A stretch of DNA of 64,000 bases from Bacillota bacterium. GTDB taxonomy: Bacteria; Bacillota_I; Bacilli_A; Erysipelotrichales; Erysipelotrichaceae. Below are positions 52,936 to 61,320 of this stretch, piece by piece. A program made the translations under genes and the position numbers. The first letter of the stretch is position 1. The number at the start of each line of letters is the position of its first letter. The notes under the pieces are model-generated. The model had not been told where the DNA came from and made no database searches. It saw nothing but the letters and a program-made list of their open reading frames with translations. The stretch is from the NCBI GenBank assembly GCA_023388995.1, contig JAEWFD010000040.1:78467-142466 (forward strand), read 5' to 3'.

Positions 52936-52949
52936 TTCTCGTTTTTTTT
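52919..52949 (+). terminator. Terminator overlapping the stop of the diguanylate cyclase gene
   Basis: AAACGAG and CTCGTTT form a stem that includes the stop codon TAA in its loop, followed by a run of T. The T-tract runs into the first hexamer of the PHO box. Confidence 0.75.
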
Positions 52950-52996
52950 ACGTAGTATTTACGTTTCTTGGAGGTTCACTTTACAAAAGATTGGTA
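52947..52996 (+). promoter_or_regulatory. PHO box upstream of pstS
   Basis: Hexamers TTTACG (52947), TTTACG (52958), a degenerate one (52969), TTTACA (52980) and TTGGTA (52991) repeat every 11 bases. This fits the TT(A/T/C)ACA direct repeats bound by PhoP-type regulators in Bacillota. A -10-like TACACT follows at 52995-53000, with no good -35 box, as expected for an activated promoter. Confidence 0.8.
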
Positions 52997-53027
52997 CACT
53001 AAGTTCGAAATCAAAGGAGAAGGAAAT

Positions 53028-53912
53028 ATGAAGAAACTATTGCGCATTACAGTTGCAAGCTTATTGATAGCTGCATTAGCTGCTTGCAGTAACGGAAGCA
53101 AACCAAACGAAAACAAACCGGAAGGGTTTGATACAACAAAAGAAATCACGGTCGTATCTCGCGAAGAAGGATCCGGAACTCGCGGTGCATTTATTGAACT
53201 ATTGAAAATTGAAGAAAAGCAAAGTGATGGCTCTAAAGTAGACCATACAACAAAAGAAGCGGTTATTGCAAATAAAACAGATGTTGTATTGACGAATGTT
53301 GCAAATGATGACTATGCAATCGGGTACATCTCACTTGGTTCCCTGAACAGTACAGTAAAAGCTGTAAAAGTAGATGGTGTTGAAGCAACAACTGCCAATA
53401 TCAAGAACGGCAGCTACAAAGTTGCTCGTCCATTCAACATTGCCATGAATGGTGAAGGCAGTGATTTGGCAAAAGACTTTGTTGCCTTTATGATGAGTGC
53501 ACAAGGACAAGAAGTTGTAGCTAAGAGCTATATCAAAGTTGATGATGCAGCACCTGCTTACGCTGGAACAGCAGTAAGCGGAAAACTGGTTATCGCGGGA
53601 TCTTCTTCCGTAACTCCGATTATGGAAAAATTAGTGGAAGCTTATGCGGGTGTTAATCCGAATGCAGATATTGAAATCCAAATGTCAGACTCTTCTGCAG
53701 GGATGAAGGCTGCAATTGACAAAACAGCTGATATCGGTATGGCATCCAGAGAATTAAAAGCAGAAGAGCTTGCGGTATTGCGGGCACAAGCAATCGCCTT
53801 GGATGGAATTGCCATTGTTGTAAACAATAAGAATACTTTAACTGATCTAAGCAGCGATCAAATCAAAGGTGTTTATACCGGTGAATTGACCACTTGGGCT
53901 GACGTTAAATAG
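53028..53912 (+). CDS. pstS: Phosphate-binding lipoprotein PstS with circularly permuted order
   Basis: A 294-residue lipoprotein (lipobox LAAC, Cys20) of the phosphate ABC importer. In usual PstS proteins the AGSSSVTP motif comes first and REEGSGTR comes in the middle. Here the order is reversed: EITVVSREEGSGTRGAF begins the mature part (39-55) and SGKLVIAGSSSVTPIMEKL begins at about 184, with DIGMASREL and ALDGIAIVVN following; the protein ends at TGELTTWADVK. The two halves together make one complete domain, so this is a permutation, not a duplication. The ATG at 53028 follows AAGGAGAAGG. The first gene behind the PHO box. Confidence 0.9.
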   Translation: MKKLLRITVASLLIAALAACSNGSKPNENKPEGFDTTKEITVVSREEGSGTRGAFIELLKIEEKQSDGSKVDHTTKEAVIANKTDVVLTNVANDDYAIGYISLGSLNSTVKAVKVDGVEATTANIKNGSYKVARPFNIAMNGEGSDLAKDFVAFMMSAQGQEVVAKSYIKVDDAAPAYAGTAVSGKLVIAGSSSVTPIMEKLVEAYAGVNPNADIEIQMSDSSAGMKAAIDKTADIGMASRELKAEELAVLRAQAIALDGIAIVVNNKNTLTDLSSDQIKGVYTGELTTWADVK

Positions 53913-53938
53913 GTATCACAGTTCTAAATAGTTACTAA

Positions 53939-53962
53939 AACCTTATGGGCTTCCATAAGGTT
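53939..53962 (+). other. Perfect hairpin between pstS and pstC
   Basis: AACCTTATGG and CCATAAGGTT form a perfect 10-bp stem with loop GCTT. Only three T follow the stem, so it is probably a partial terminator or an mRNA-stabilising structure that lets pstS be made in excess over pstCAB. Confidence 0.6.
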
Positions 53963-53983
53963 TACGCGTGAGGAGGAAGTAAT

Positions 53984-54838
53984 TTGAATAAACGAGTAGA
54001 ATCACTGATGTCATATGTATTTCTAGGCTGTGCTACTACTTCCATTTTGGCGGTGCTTGTCATTTGCCTGTTCTTGTTTATCAGTGGTGTTCCTGCAATG
54101 TTCAAAGTGGGATTGGGAGAATTTTTATTTGCTACTGATTGGTCACCGTCGAATATTCCGCCATCATTCGGAATCCTTCCGATGATTTTAGGAAGCATTA
54201 TGATCAGCTTGGGAGCAGTGCTGATTGGTGTGCCCATTGGGATATTAACTGCAGTTTATCTGGCTAAATTCTGTCCTGCTTCGATTTATCGCCTGATGAA
54301 ACCGGTCATTGAGTTATTAGCAGGGATTCCATCAGTGGTGTACGGTTTTTTCGGTATGGTTGTTTTGGTTCCGTTTGTCCGCACTGAATTCGGCGGCAAT
54401 GGGAACAGTATCCTGACAGCATGCATTCTATTGGGAATAATGATATTGCCTACGATTATAACATTGTCGGAAACAGCACTGCGTGCAGTGCCGGAACATT
54501 ATTTTGAAGGTGCACTGGCGCTGGGAGCGACAACAGAACGCTCGATCTTTGCAGTGGTGATTCCGGCTGCAAAATCAGGAATTATGGCTTCCATTATTTT
54601 GGGGATTGGTCGTGCGATCGGAGAAACTATGGCGGTCATCATGGTGGCAGGGAATCAGCCGCGGATGCCGGTCGGCATATTAAAGGGCATTCGTACCATG
54701 ACTGCGAATATCGTCATTGAAATGGGATATTCAGCAGGACTGCACCGGGAAATGCTGATTGCAACCGGAGTGGTTTTGTTTGTCTTTATCTTGCTGATTA
54801 ATGTAGGATTTCATATCGTGAAACGGAGGATGAAATAA
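53984..54838 (+). CDS. pstC: Phosphate ABC transporter permease PstC
   Basis: A 284-residue permease with six helices. LLAGIPSVVYGFFGMVVLVP and GRAIGETMAVIMVAGN (the EAA-type loop and PstC signature) identify it. The start is TTG at 53984, after GAGGAGGAAG. Its stop TAA overlaps the pstA ATG by one base. It makes the membrane channel together with PstA. Confidence 0.95.
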   Translation: MNKRVESLMSYVFLGCATTSILAVLVICLFLFISGVPAMFKVGLGEFLFATDWSPSNIPPSFGILPMILGSIMISLGAVLIGVPIGILTAVYLAKFCPASIYRLMKPVIELLAGIPSVVYGFFGMVVLVPFVRTEFGGNGNSILTACILLGIMILPTIITLSETALRAVPEHYFEGALALGATTERSIFAVVIPAAKSGIMASIILGIGRAIGETMAVIMVAGNQPRMPVGILKGIRTMTANIVIEMGYSAGLHREMLIATGVVLFVFILLINVGFHIVKRRMK

Positions 54839-55719
54839 TGAATAAAGAGACACCGCTTAATCGGCTGCGATTTGCCGATCGCTTCCGTTTCTATCTGAAG
54901 CATCCATTCTCGTTCTTGCTGTTTATCGTAACTTGTTTCGCAGCTATGTTGACATTAGCAACAGTGCTGTATATTATTTTATATATTTTGGTGAATGGGG
55001 TGCCATACATTACACCTTCATTGTTTGCCTGGAAGTACACGTCGGAGAATGTGTCTTTGCTGCCGGCTGTGATTACAACAATTCAAATCATTGCCTTATC
55101 TTTGGCTATCAGCGCACCGCTGGGCATTGCGACAGCAATCTACTTGGTGGAATATGCCAAACGCGGCAACAAGCTGGTCGAAGTAATTCGTATTACCGCA
55201 GAGACTTTATCCGGAATTCCGTCTATCGTGTATGGGTTGTTTGGGATGTTATTTTTTGTAACCTATTTAAGAATTGGCTTTTCCATTCTTTCGGGTTCTT
55301 TGACATTGGCAATTATGATTTTGCCGCTCATTATCCGTGCTACGGAGGAAGCCTTGTTCGCGGTCAGCGATACTTACCGGGAAGCTAGTTTTGGGTTAGG
55401 TGCAGGAAAATTGCGCACAGTCTTCCGGGTGGTGCTGCCTTCGGCAATCCCAGGGATCTTTGCCGGGATTATATTGGCCATCGGCCGTATTGTCGGCGAA
55501 AGTGCCGCTTTGATTTATACTGCTGGAACAGTTGCGAAGATACCAAATAGTGTGTTCAGTTCCGGAAGAACATTGGCGATCCATATGTATGCTCTTTCTT
55601 CGGAAGGGTTTCATACCAATGAAGCATATGCAACCGCAGTCGTATTGCTGGTGGTTGTATTACTGATAAACTTCATTTCTTCGGGGATTGCGAAGAGAAT
55701 GGGAAAGGTTGGAAAATAA
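54838..55719 (+). CDS. pstA: Phosphate ABC transporter permease PstA
   Basis: A 293-residue permease with six helices. ETLSGIPSIVYGLFGMLFFV and GRIVGESAALIYTAGT identify PstA. Its start overlaps the pstC stop (TAATG). PstB follows after one base. It is the second half of the membrane channel. Confidence 0.95.
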   Translation: MNKETPLNRLRFADRFRFYLKHPFSFLLFIVTCFAAMLTLATVLYIILYILVNGVPYITPSLFAWKYTSENVSLLPAVITTIQIIALSLAISAPLGIATAIYLVEYAKRGNKLVEVIRITAETLSGIPSIVYGLFGMLFFVTYLRIGFSILSGSLTLAIMILPLIIRATEEALFAVSDTYREASFGLGAGKLRTVFRVVLPSAIPGIFAGIILAIGRIVGESAALIYTAGTVAKIPNSVFSSGRTLAIHMYALSSEGFHTNEAYATAVVLLVVVLLINFISSGIAKRMGKVGK

Positions 55720-55720
55720 G

Positions 55721-56470
55721 ATGTCTAAATTTGATATAAGTAAAGTAGATTTGTTTTACGGGGATTTTCAGGCATTGAAAAATATTCATTTGCAAATTGA
55801 AGAAAAGGAAATTACTGCATTTATCGGTCCTTCGGGATGCGGGAAGTCGACCTTGCTGAAAACACTGAATCGCATGAATGATTTGGTGGACAGCTGCAAG
55901 ATTTATGGCGAAATTAAGCTGGACGGAGCTGATATCTACCGTGATTTTGATCCGAACTTGCTGCGCAAAAAAGTTGGCATGGTATTTCAGAAACCTAATC
56001 CGTTTCCGATGAGCATTTATGATAATATTGCTTTTGGTCCGCGTACCCATGGCATCAAGCATAAGAAGCAGCTGGATGAAATTGTGGAGAAGAGTTTGCG
56101 GAATGCAGCAATTTGGGATGAAGTAAAAGACCGTCTTTATAAAAGTGCCTTGGGATTATCCGGCGGACAGCAGCAGCGCTTGTGTATTGCCCGGGCATTG
56201 GCAGTTAATCCGGAGGTTCTTTTGATGGATGAACCAACAAGTGCGTTAGATCCGATTTCTACTGCTAAGATCGAAGATCTTGTCGTAGAACTGAAAAAGG
56301 ATTATACTATTGTTATCGTTACCCATAATATGCAGCAAGCAACGCGTATTTCGGATAAAACAGCATTTTTCCTCATGGGAGAAGTAATCGAATGGGGCGC
56401 TACCGAGGCATTATTCTCGATTCCAAAAGACAAGAGAACCGAGGATTACATTACAGGAAGGTTTGGATAA
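55721..56470 (+). CDS. pstB: Phosphate ABC transporter ATPase PstB
   Basis: A 249-residue ATPase. Walker A GPSGCGKST, then KTLNRMNDLV, VGMVFQKPNPFPMSIYDNIA (the PstB hallmark), signature LSGGQQQRLCIARAL and Walker B LLMDEPTSALDP. The ATG at 55721 is one base after the pstA stop. PhoU follows at once. It powers phosphate import. Confidence 0.97.
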   Translation: MSKFDISKVDLFYGDFQALKNIHLQIEEKEITAFIGPSGCGKSTLLKTLNRMNDLVDSCKIYGEIKLDGADIYRDFDPNLLRKKVGMVFQKPNPFPMSIYDNIAFGPRTHGIKHKKQLDEIVEKSLRNAAIWDEVKDRLYKSALGLSGGQQQRLCIARALAVNPEVLLMDEPTSALDPISTAKIEDLVVELKKDYTIVIVTHNMQQATRISDKTAFFLMGEVIEWGATEALFSIPKDKRTEDYITGRFG

Positions 56471-56471
56471 T

Positions 56472-57137
56472 ATGAGAAATCGATTTGATCAGGAATTAGA
56501 AACATTGAATACAGAATTGATTGAAATGGGTACTTTGATTGAAAATGCGATCAATCAGTCGATTAAGGCATTGATTGAACGTGATACAGAATTGGCCCGT
56601 TTGATTGCGGGTCGCGACGGTGAAGTGAATGAGAAAGAAAAAGCAATTGAAGCACGCTGCTTGAAGCTTCTGCTTCAGCAGCAGCCGGTAGCTATGGATT
56701 TGCGTTTGATATCTGTAGCTTTAAAGATGATAACGGATATGGAACGGATGGGAGATCAGGCGCGAGATATTGCCTTAATCACACTGGAACTGGCACATCA
56801 GGATTATCAGCATAAGCTTGTGCATATTCCGCAAATGGCAACAAGTGCAGCAGCCATGGTGCGCAAAGCAATTGACGCCTTTATTCATCGCGATTTAGAA
56901 TTGGCGCAAGTGGTCATACGCAGTGATGATGCGGTAGATGAATTGTTCCGAATAGTTAAGAAAGATTTGGTGGAATTAATTCGGACAGATAAAGTTGATG
57001 GCGAATATGCAGTTGACTTAATGATGATTGCGAAATATTTAGAACGTATTGGGGATCATGCGACCAATATTGCAGAATGGGTGATTTTTTCGATCACCGG
57101 TCAGCATAAGACTGCTTTAACTGAGAAAATACAGTAA
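56472..57137 (+). CDS. phoU: Phosphate system negative regulator PhoU
   Basis: A 221-residue all-helical protein with the two PhoU repeats (LIEMGTLIENAINQSIKALI and MVRKAIDAFIHRDLELAQVV) and metal-binding E/DxxxD motifs such as RMGDQARDIA and RIGDHATNIAEW. It links PstB activity to PhoR signalling. The ATG at 56472 follows GGAAGG within the end of pstB. Confidence 0.95.
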   Translation: MRNRFDQELETLNTELIEMGTLIENAINQSIKALIERDTELARLIAGRDGEVNEKEKAIEARCLKLLLQQQPVAMDLRLISVALKMITDMERMGDQARDIALITLELAHQDYQHKLVHIPQMATSAAAMVRKAIDAFIHRDLELAQVVIRSDDAVDELFRIVKKDLVELIRTDKVDGEYAVDLMMIAKYLERIGDHATNIAEWVIFSITGQHKTALTEKIQ

Positions 57138-57156
57138 AGTCTGAAAGGAGAATACC

Positions 57157-57825
57157 ATGTCCAGAATATATATTGTGGAAGATGATGAGAATATTCGGGA
57201 ACTTGTAACTTATGCTTTGAAAACAAATGGCTATGATGTAATAGGATTTCATCATGCTGCAGCCTTTTGGCAGGCTATGAATCAAAAAACATGTGACTTG
57301 GTACTGCTGGATATTATGCTTCCGCAGGAATCAGGATTGGATGTACTGCGGAAGATGAAGCAAGGAAATCTGAAACAGATTCCTGTTATTTTGGTAACTG
57401 CCAAAGCAATGGAATTTGATAAAATACAAGGATTGGATAGCGGGGCAGATGACTATATCACAAAACCGTTCAGTATCCTGGAGTTGGTTTCCCGGGTGAA
57501 AGCAGTGCTTCGGCGGTATGTCGGAAAGGAAAATGATGAAGTTCTTACATTTCGGACGATGGTCTTGGACTTGAAGCAGCGCACTGTTACAGTGGATGGT
57601 ATCCTGTGTGTCTTGACATTTAAGGAATTTGAATTGCTTCATTATTTTATGAAGAATATCAATGTAGTTTTGTCACGTGAGAAAATCATGGAAGTGGTCT
57701 GGGGATTTGATTTTGAAGGTGAGAGCCGGACTGTTGATATGCATGTGAAATCACTGCGTGAGAAGCTGGGTATTGCACAGTGGATTCATACCATTCGCAG
57801 TGTTGGTTACAAACTAGGGGATTAG
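57157..57825 (+). CDS. phoB: PhoB/PhoP-type response regulator
   Basis: A 222-residue OmpR-family regulator. IYIVEDDENIRELVTYALKT with acidic pair, CDLVLLDIMLPQESG with phosphorylated Asp, and KPF form the receiver domain, and FKEFELLHYF with VVWGFDFEGESRTVDMHVKS is the winged helix. AAAGGAG precedes the ATG. Located after phoU and before phoR, it should bind the PHO box at 52947. Confidence 0.94.
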   Translation: MSRIYIVEDDENIRELVTYALKTNGYDVIGFHHAAAFWQAMNQKTCDLVLLDIMLPQESGLDVLRKMKQGNLKQIPVILVTAKAMEFDKIQGLDSGADDYITKPFSILELVSRVKAVLRRYVGKENDEVLTFRTMVLDLKQRTVTVDGILCVLTFKEFELLHYFMKNINVVLSREKIMEVVWGFDFEGESRTVDMHVKSLREKLGIAQWIHTIRSVGYKLGD

Positions 57826-57826
57826 T

Positions 57827-59524
57827 ATGCGAAAGAAGATATTCTTCAGTATCATCGCAGCCGGATTGGCGATTGCCAGTATTATGATGCTTGTCACAGG
57901 CATTCTGTTTCAGTCTGTCATACAGGATGTAATGCAGGATAATGTGCGGCAGGTGAGTGTATTGATACGCCAAGAGGTGGAACAGCGATTGCAGGATGGA
58001 GAAGTCTTGTTTCCGCTGCATCAGGAATTAAGCAATATTCGTATTACGCTAGTTAATGCTGATGGCGTTGTAGCATATGACAATGAGATTGATGCATCTT
58101 TGCTTGCGAATCATGCGAACCGACCTGAAGTGCAGCAGGCACAGGAAATTGGCTTCGGGCAATCCATGCGAGTATCGGAAAGTTTGGGAGGAATTACCTA
58201 TTACTATGCATGGGAGCTTTCCAACCATCAGATTCTGCGCATTGCCAAAGAAGAGATCAGCTGGATTGGCGTGATGCGGGGATATTTGCCGATTGGCGGA
58301 GGGGCGTTGATTGTTGTTGTTTTGTTTGGCTTCTATATATCATCTCATCTGTCGCATGCGATCATTCAGCCGCTGGAGAATATTGCAGCAAGCTTGAACC
58401 GCGGAAAAGTGGAAGTGCCGTACAAGGAATTGCTGCCGTTTCAATCAATCATTTTGCAGCAGCGCCTGCAAATCAACCAGCAAATCAATGAACTCAAAAA
58501 GGAACAAGATAAAGTGACTGGAATGATGAATCACATGCGCGAAGGTTTTTTTCTGCTAGATCGTGATCATAAAATTCTGACAATCAATGATGCAGCTATT
58601 TACTTGCTGGAAGCTAGACAAGATACCTATTTCTATAAACATGTATTAGCACTGACACGCAATCAGGAATTGCTGGCTTTGATTCAGCTTGTGGAAGCGG
58701 AAGGAAAGGCACAGACTAAGATTATTGATATTGGCAGCAAAGCCATTCGGTTTTTCATTAATGCTATTTATGAGCAAAAACGCTTGGATGGTATTATGCT
58801 GTTCTTGCTGGATGTCAGTGAGCAGCAGCGAATGGAAAAATTGCGGCGGGAGTTCACGAGCAATGTTTCGCATGAGTTAAAAACACCATTGACATCGATT
58901 TCGGGATTTGCGGAGATGATTCATAGCGATATGATTCACTCCATGGAAGATGCCAAGTATTTTGCCGGCAAGATTCAGCAGGAAGCAAAGCGAATGAATT
59001 ATCTGGTTTCGGATATCTTGAAATTATCAAAGATTGAGGAATCCAAAAATAAAGAGTTTGAACAAGTTGAAATGCGCAAGATTGTTCTTACGGCGATGGA
59101 TCATCTGCAGCTGATTGCTCAAGAGAAGAAAGTGCGGCTTATCGAACAATGTGATCCAATTATCGTTGAGGGTAATTTGCATTTGCTGGATGAGCTGGTA
59201 TATAACTTGATTGACAATGCGATTCGCTATAATGTAGAAGGCGGATTTGTACAAGTTGCTGCTGTTTCAACAGGGACACAGCTGGAATTGCGGGTAAAGG
59301 ACAGCGGTATTGGGATTAAAGAAAAATATCGCGGCCGTATTTTTGAACGCTTCTTCACGGTGGACAAGAGTCATTCTAAAACCAGCAGCGGAACTGGGCT
59401 GGGTTTATCTATTGTCAAGCATATTGTCGAGTATCATGGCGGAACCATCACTGTTGAAAGTATGGAAGGGGCTGGGAGCGAATTTATTGTTTCCTTGCCA
59501 TTAGTGCAACCTGCTGCTCAATAA
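57827..59524 (+). CDS. phoR: Phosphate sensor histidine kinase PhoR
   Basis: A 565-residue sensor kinase. Two helices (about 7-30 and 148-170) flank an extracytoplasmic domain, then a HAMP-like segment, a PAS region (about 230-330) and the kinase core: FTSNVSHELKTPLTSISGFA with the phosphorylated His, LIDNAIRYN (N box), DSGIGI and GTGLGLSIVKHI (G boxes). It starts one base after the phoB stop. It senses PstSCAB activity through PhoU in known systems. Confidence 0.94.
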   Translation: MRKKIFFSIIAAGLAIASIMMLVTGILFQSVIQDVMQDNVRQVSVLIRQEVEQRLQDGEVLFPLHQELSNIRITLVNADGVVAYDNEIDASLLANHANRPEVQQAQEIGFGQSMRVSESLGGITYYYAWELSNHQILRIAKEEISWIGVMRGYLPIGGGALIVVVLFGFYISSHLSHAIIQPLENIAASLNRGKVEVPYKELLPFQSIILQQRLQINQQINELKKEQDKVTGMMNHMREGFFLLDRDHKILTINDAAIYLLEARQDTYFYKHVLALTRNQELLALIQLVEAEGKAQTKIIDIGSKAIRFFINAIYEQKRLDGIMLFLLDVSEQQRMEKLRREFTSNVSHELKTPLTSISGFAEMIHSDMIHSMEDAKYFAGKIQQEAKRMNYLVSDILKLSKIEESKNKEFEQVEMRKIVLTAMDHLQLIAQEKKVRLIEQCDPIIVEGNLHLLDELVYNLIDNAIRYNVEGGFVQVAAVSTGTQLELRVKDSGIGIKEKYRGRIFERFFTVDKSHSKTSSGTGLGLSIVKHIVEYHGGTITVESMEGAGSEFIVSLPLVQPAAQ

Positions 59525-59529
59525 AAAAG

Positions 59530-59569
59530 AAACAACCCCTATCCTTATTTTAGCTGGGGTTGTTTTTGT
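59530..59569 (+). terminator. Intrinsic terminator of the pst-pho operon
   Basis: AACAACCCC and GGGGTTGTT are 9-base arms around 16 bases, followed by TTTGTTT. It is directly after the phoR stop. Confidence 0.85.
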
Positions 59570-59602
59570 TTGCATGCGGGAGGTAATTTATGGTCCTATA
59601 TA

Positions 59603-59630
59603 TTGCATCTCTAATTGAACATGGTATAAT
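59603..59630 (+). promoter_or_regulatory. Promoter of the cobalamin riboswitch operon
   Basis: TTGCAT (59603-59608) and a perfect TATAAT (59625-59630) are separated by 16 bases. Transcription would start near 59637, just at the 5' end of the riboswitch. Confidence 0.75.
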
Positions 59631-59639
59631 GAGGATGCA

Positions 59640-59786
59640 ATGTTGGTGTCGCAAGACATAATAGGGAATTAAGTAGATGCTTAAGCTGTCCCAGCAACCG
59701 TGAAGCGGATGAAATTCAGTATAACCACTGCCTGTAAGGCGGGAAGGATGAAGAGTAAGTTGATGCTAAGCCGGTAGACCTGCCAT
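59640..59786 (+). ncRNA. Cobalamin riboswitch
   Basis: The conserved parts occur in the right order: GGTGTCGCAAG, AATAGGGAA, GCTGTCCCAGCAACCG (B12 box type), ACCACTG with GGCGGGAAGG, and GCCGGTAGACCTGCC as closing strand. It binds adenosylcobalamin or a related form. A terminator follows at 59840, so control is probably by premature termination. Confidence 0.92.
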
Positions 59787-59839
59787 ATTGTAATCTGTAT
59801 TTCTCCTGGGTATGAGAAACTGGCTGAAGAGGCTATTTT

Positions 59840-59865
59840 ACTCATTCTTGCGGATGAGTTTTTTT
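59840..59865 (+). terminator. Riboswitch-controlled intrinsic terminator
   Basis: ACTCAT and ATGAGT form a stem around eight bases, followed by six or more T, 40 bases before the first gene. ATGAG at 59812-59816 could pair with CTCAT of the terminator and act as antiterminator when no ligand is bound; this is inference. Confidence 0.8.
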
Positions 59866-59904
59866 ATTCCAGGATTTGTAAGAGGTAAGAAGGTAGGTGT
59901 CTAA

Positions 59905-60405
59905 GTGAGTAAGTTTCAGTCTTGTGCATATCCTTTTCTGAAAGAAACAAGCAGACAGTGCGATTATGAAGTCGCAAGCGATGAACTGGCTTCCATGCTT
60001 GGTTATGCGATGCATGTTGTAAAACATATTTCTGAGCTGGATCGTCTGGTTTTGATGGCATATCATTTGAATGGCTCCATTCGTGGTAAAGTTGCTGTAA
60101 CAGAAGAGGATAAAAACTTTTTGGAAGCCTTGTATGTAAAGTATGAAGAAAAAGTAGGCAGAAAGACGCAATTTGTGCTTCCGCAAGGAAGTGAAGGTGC
60201 TTGTTTTCTGCATATGCTGCGCAGCAAAGCAAAGGCAGTGGTGCGACTTGCGTATGCAATCGAACGAGAAGAACATCCGGTGCCGGAGTTAGTTCTGGAT
60301 TTGTGGAATATGATGTCCAACGTACTTTTCCAAATGGCTTTGTATGAGAACCTGATGGAAGGCGTACAGGAGACTGTATTTGTGTCTAAATCCTATGGAA
60401 ACTAA
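59905..60405 (+). CDS. PduO-type cob(I)alamin adenosyltransferase-like protein
   Basis: A 166-residue helical protein. FVLPQGSEGACFLHMLRSKA, then VVRLAYAIEREE and LDLWNMMSNVLFQMALYENL align with the second half of PduO-type ATP:cobalamin adenosyltransferases (usually FVLPGGS..A..LH..R...R..ER and YLNRLSDLLF). The Arg and Asp/Asn positions of the active site are changed in places, for example the RRAER Arg pairs, so a binding role is possible. It starts with GTG after AAGGTAGGTG. It stands directly under a cobalamin riboswitch, which supports a cobalamin role. Confidence 0.75.
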   Translation: MSKFQSCAYPFLKETSRQCDYEVASDELASMLGYAMHVVKHISELDRLVLMAYHLNGSIRGKVAVTEEDKNFLEALYVKYEEKVGRKTQFVLPQGSEGACFLHMLRSKAKAVVRLAYAIEREEHPVPELVLDLWNMMSNVLFQMALYENLMEGVQETVFVSKSYGN

Positions 60406-60895
60406 AGCACTTACGAAAATTGCATTAATGGCCTGTATTCTCTTTGTATCTTTTACAGTACTGTCAGGTGTTTTATACTTTGAGGTAATTACCTTGGTGG
60501 TGGTGCTGTTTGCAATGGTCTTTGAATGGAAAGAGGCTTTTCTGGCATCTATTGTTTTTGCGATTCTGAATATGTTTGTACAGGGAATTACGATTTTCTC
60601 GGGGATGTATTTGCTGATTTATCCGTGTTATACGACGCTTGTCAGCAGTACCAAAGCACATTTAATCAAGCATCGCATGCTTCTCATATTGCTCACGGCG
60701 ATTTGTTCCTTTGCGACAGGTATGTTATTGGATTTGCCGTTTATGATGTTTTCCAAAAAAGTGACTATGCTCTATTTTTTGCTGGGCTTTAAAACATCCT
60801 TAATTCAGGGAACAATTACAGGCATTATGACATCTTTTATTTTTGAACCTCTTTATCAAGTATTACTGCGTATTGAAAGGAAAAGTACGATATGA
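60395..60895 (+). CDS. ECF transporter S component, probably for cobalamin
   Basis: A 166-residue membrane protein with five or six helices and the N-terminal ALTKIALMACILFVSFTVLS, typical of S components of energy-coupling factor transporters (Ala-rich first helix after K/T). It gives substrate specificity; the shared ATPases and EcfT must be encoded elsewhere. It overlaps the upstream gene by 11 bases and the DUF4430 gene by four. Because of the riboswitch, the substrate is probably vitamin B12 or a precursor. Confidence 0.8.
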   Translation: METKALTKIALMACILFVSFTVLSGVLYFEVITLVVVLFAMVFEWKEAFLASIVFAILNMFVQGITIFSGMYLLIYPCYTTLVSSTKAHLIKHRMLLILLTAICSFATGMLLDLPFMMFSKKVTMLYFLLGFKTSLIQGTITGIMTSFIFEPLYQVLLRIERKSTI

Positions 60896-61314
60896 ACAAG
60901 AAAATTATAGGTGCAATTGCAGCAATTGTAATTGTAGCAGGAGTTGTGTTTGGCATTAACTCCATGATGCCTAAAAAAGAGGCGGGCGCCAAAGAAATTT
61001 CCATTGTGATCGTGGATGCAATGGAGAACAAAGAATTATATAATGGCAAGGTAAGAACAGACACCGAAACATTATATGAATTGCTAGTTGAGAAAGAAGA
61101 ATTGAAAGCTGTATTTGAAGATTCCAGTTATGGGCATTATTTGGTATCCTTGATGGATGTCGAGCAAGGTGATATCAATACAGGACCTTGGTGGTTGTAT
61201 GAATCCGAGAATAACGAAGCGTGCAAGAGTGCGGGAATGTGTCCGGGTGTGGATGAGCTGTTTATCAAAGATGCAGATCAATTTACTTTTAAAAGAACAA
61301 ATTCATTTGAGTAA
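60892..61314 (+). CDS. DUF4430 (transcobalamin C-terminal-like) membrane-anchored protein
   Basis: A 140-residue protein with one N-terminal helix (IIGAIAAIVIVAGVVFGI) as anchor or signal, and a DUF4430 domain. The end of the domain, GPWWLYESENNEACKSAGMC, PGVDELFIKDADQFTFKR, matches the WWxYYVNG...GxDxYxIKDGD pattern. DUF4430 resembles the C-terminal domain of transcobalamin/intrinsic factor. Two Cys in ACKSAGMC may form a disulfide. It is coupled to the ECF S gene by an ATGA overlap and may catch cobalamin at the surface. Confidence 0.82.
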   Translation: MNKKIIGAIAAIVIVAGVVFGINSMMPKKEAGAKEISIVIVDAMENKELYNGKVRTDTETLYELLVEKEELKAVFEDSSYGHYLVSLMDVEQGDINTGPWWLYESENNEACKSAGMCPGVDELFIKDADQFTFKRTNSFE

Positions 61315-61320
61315 AATGAG

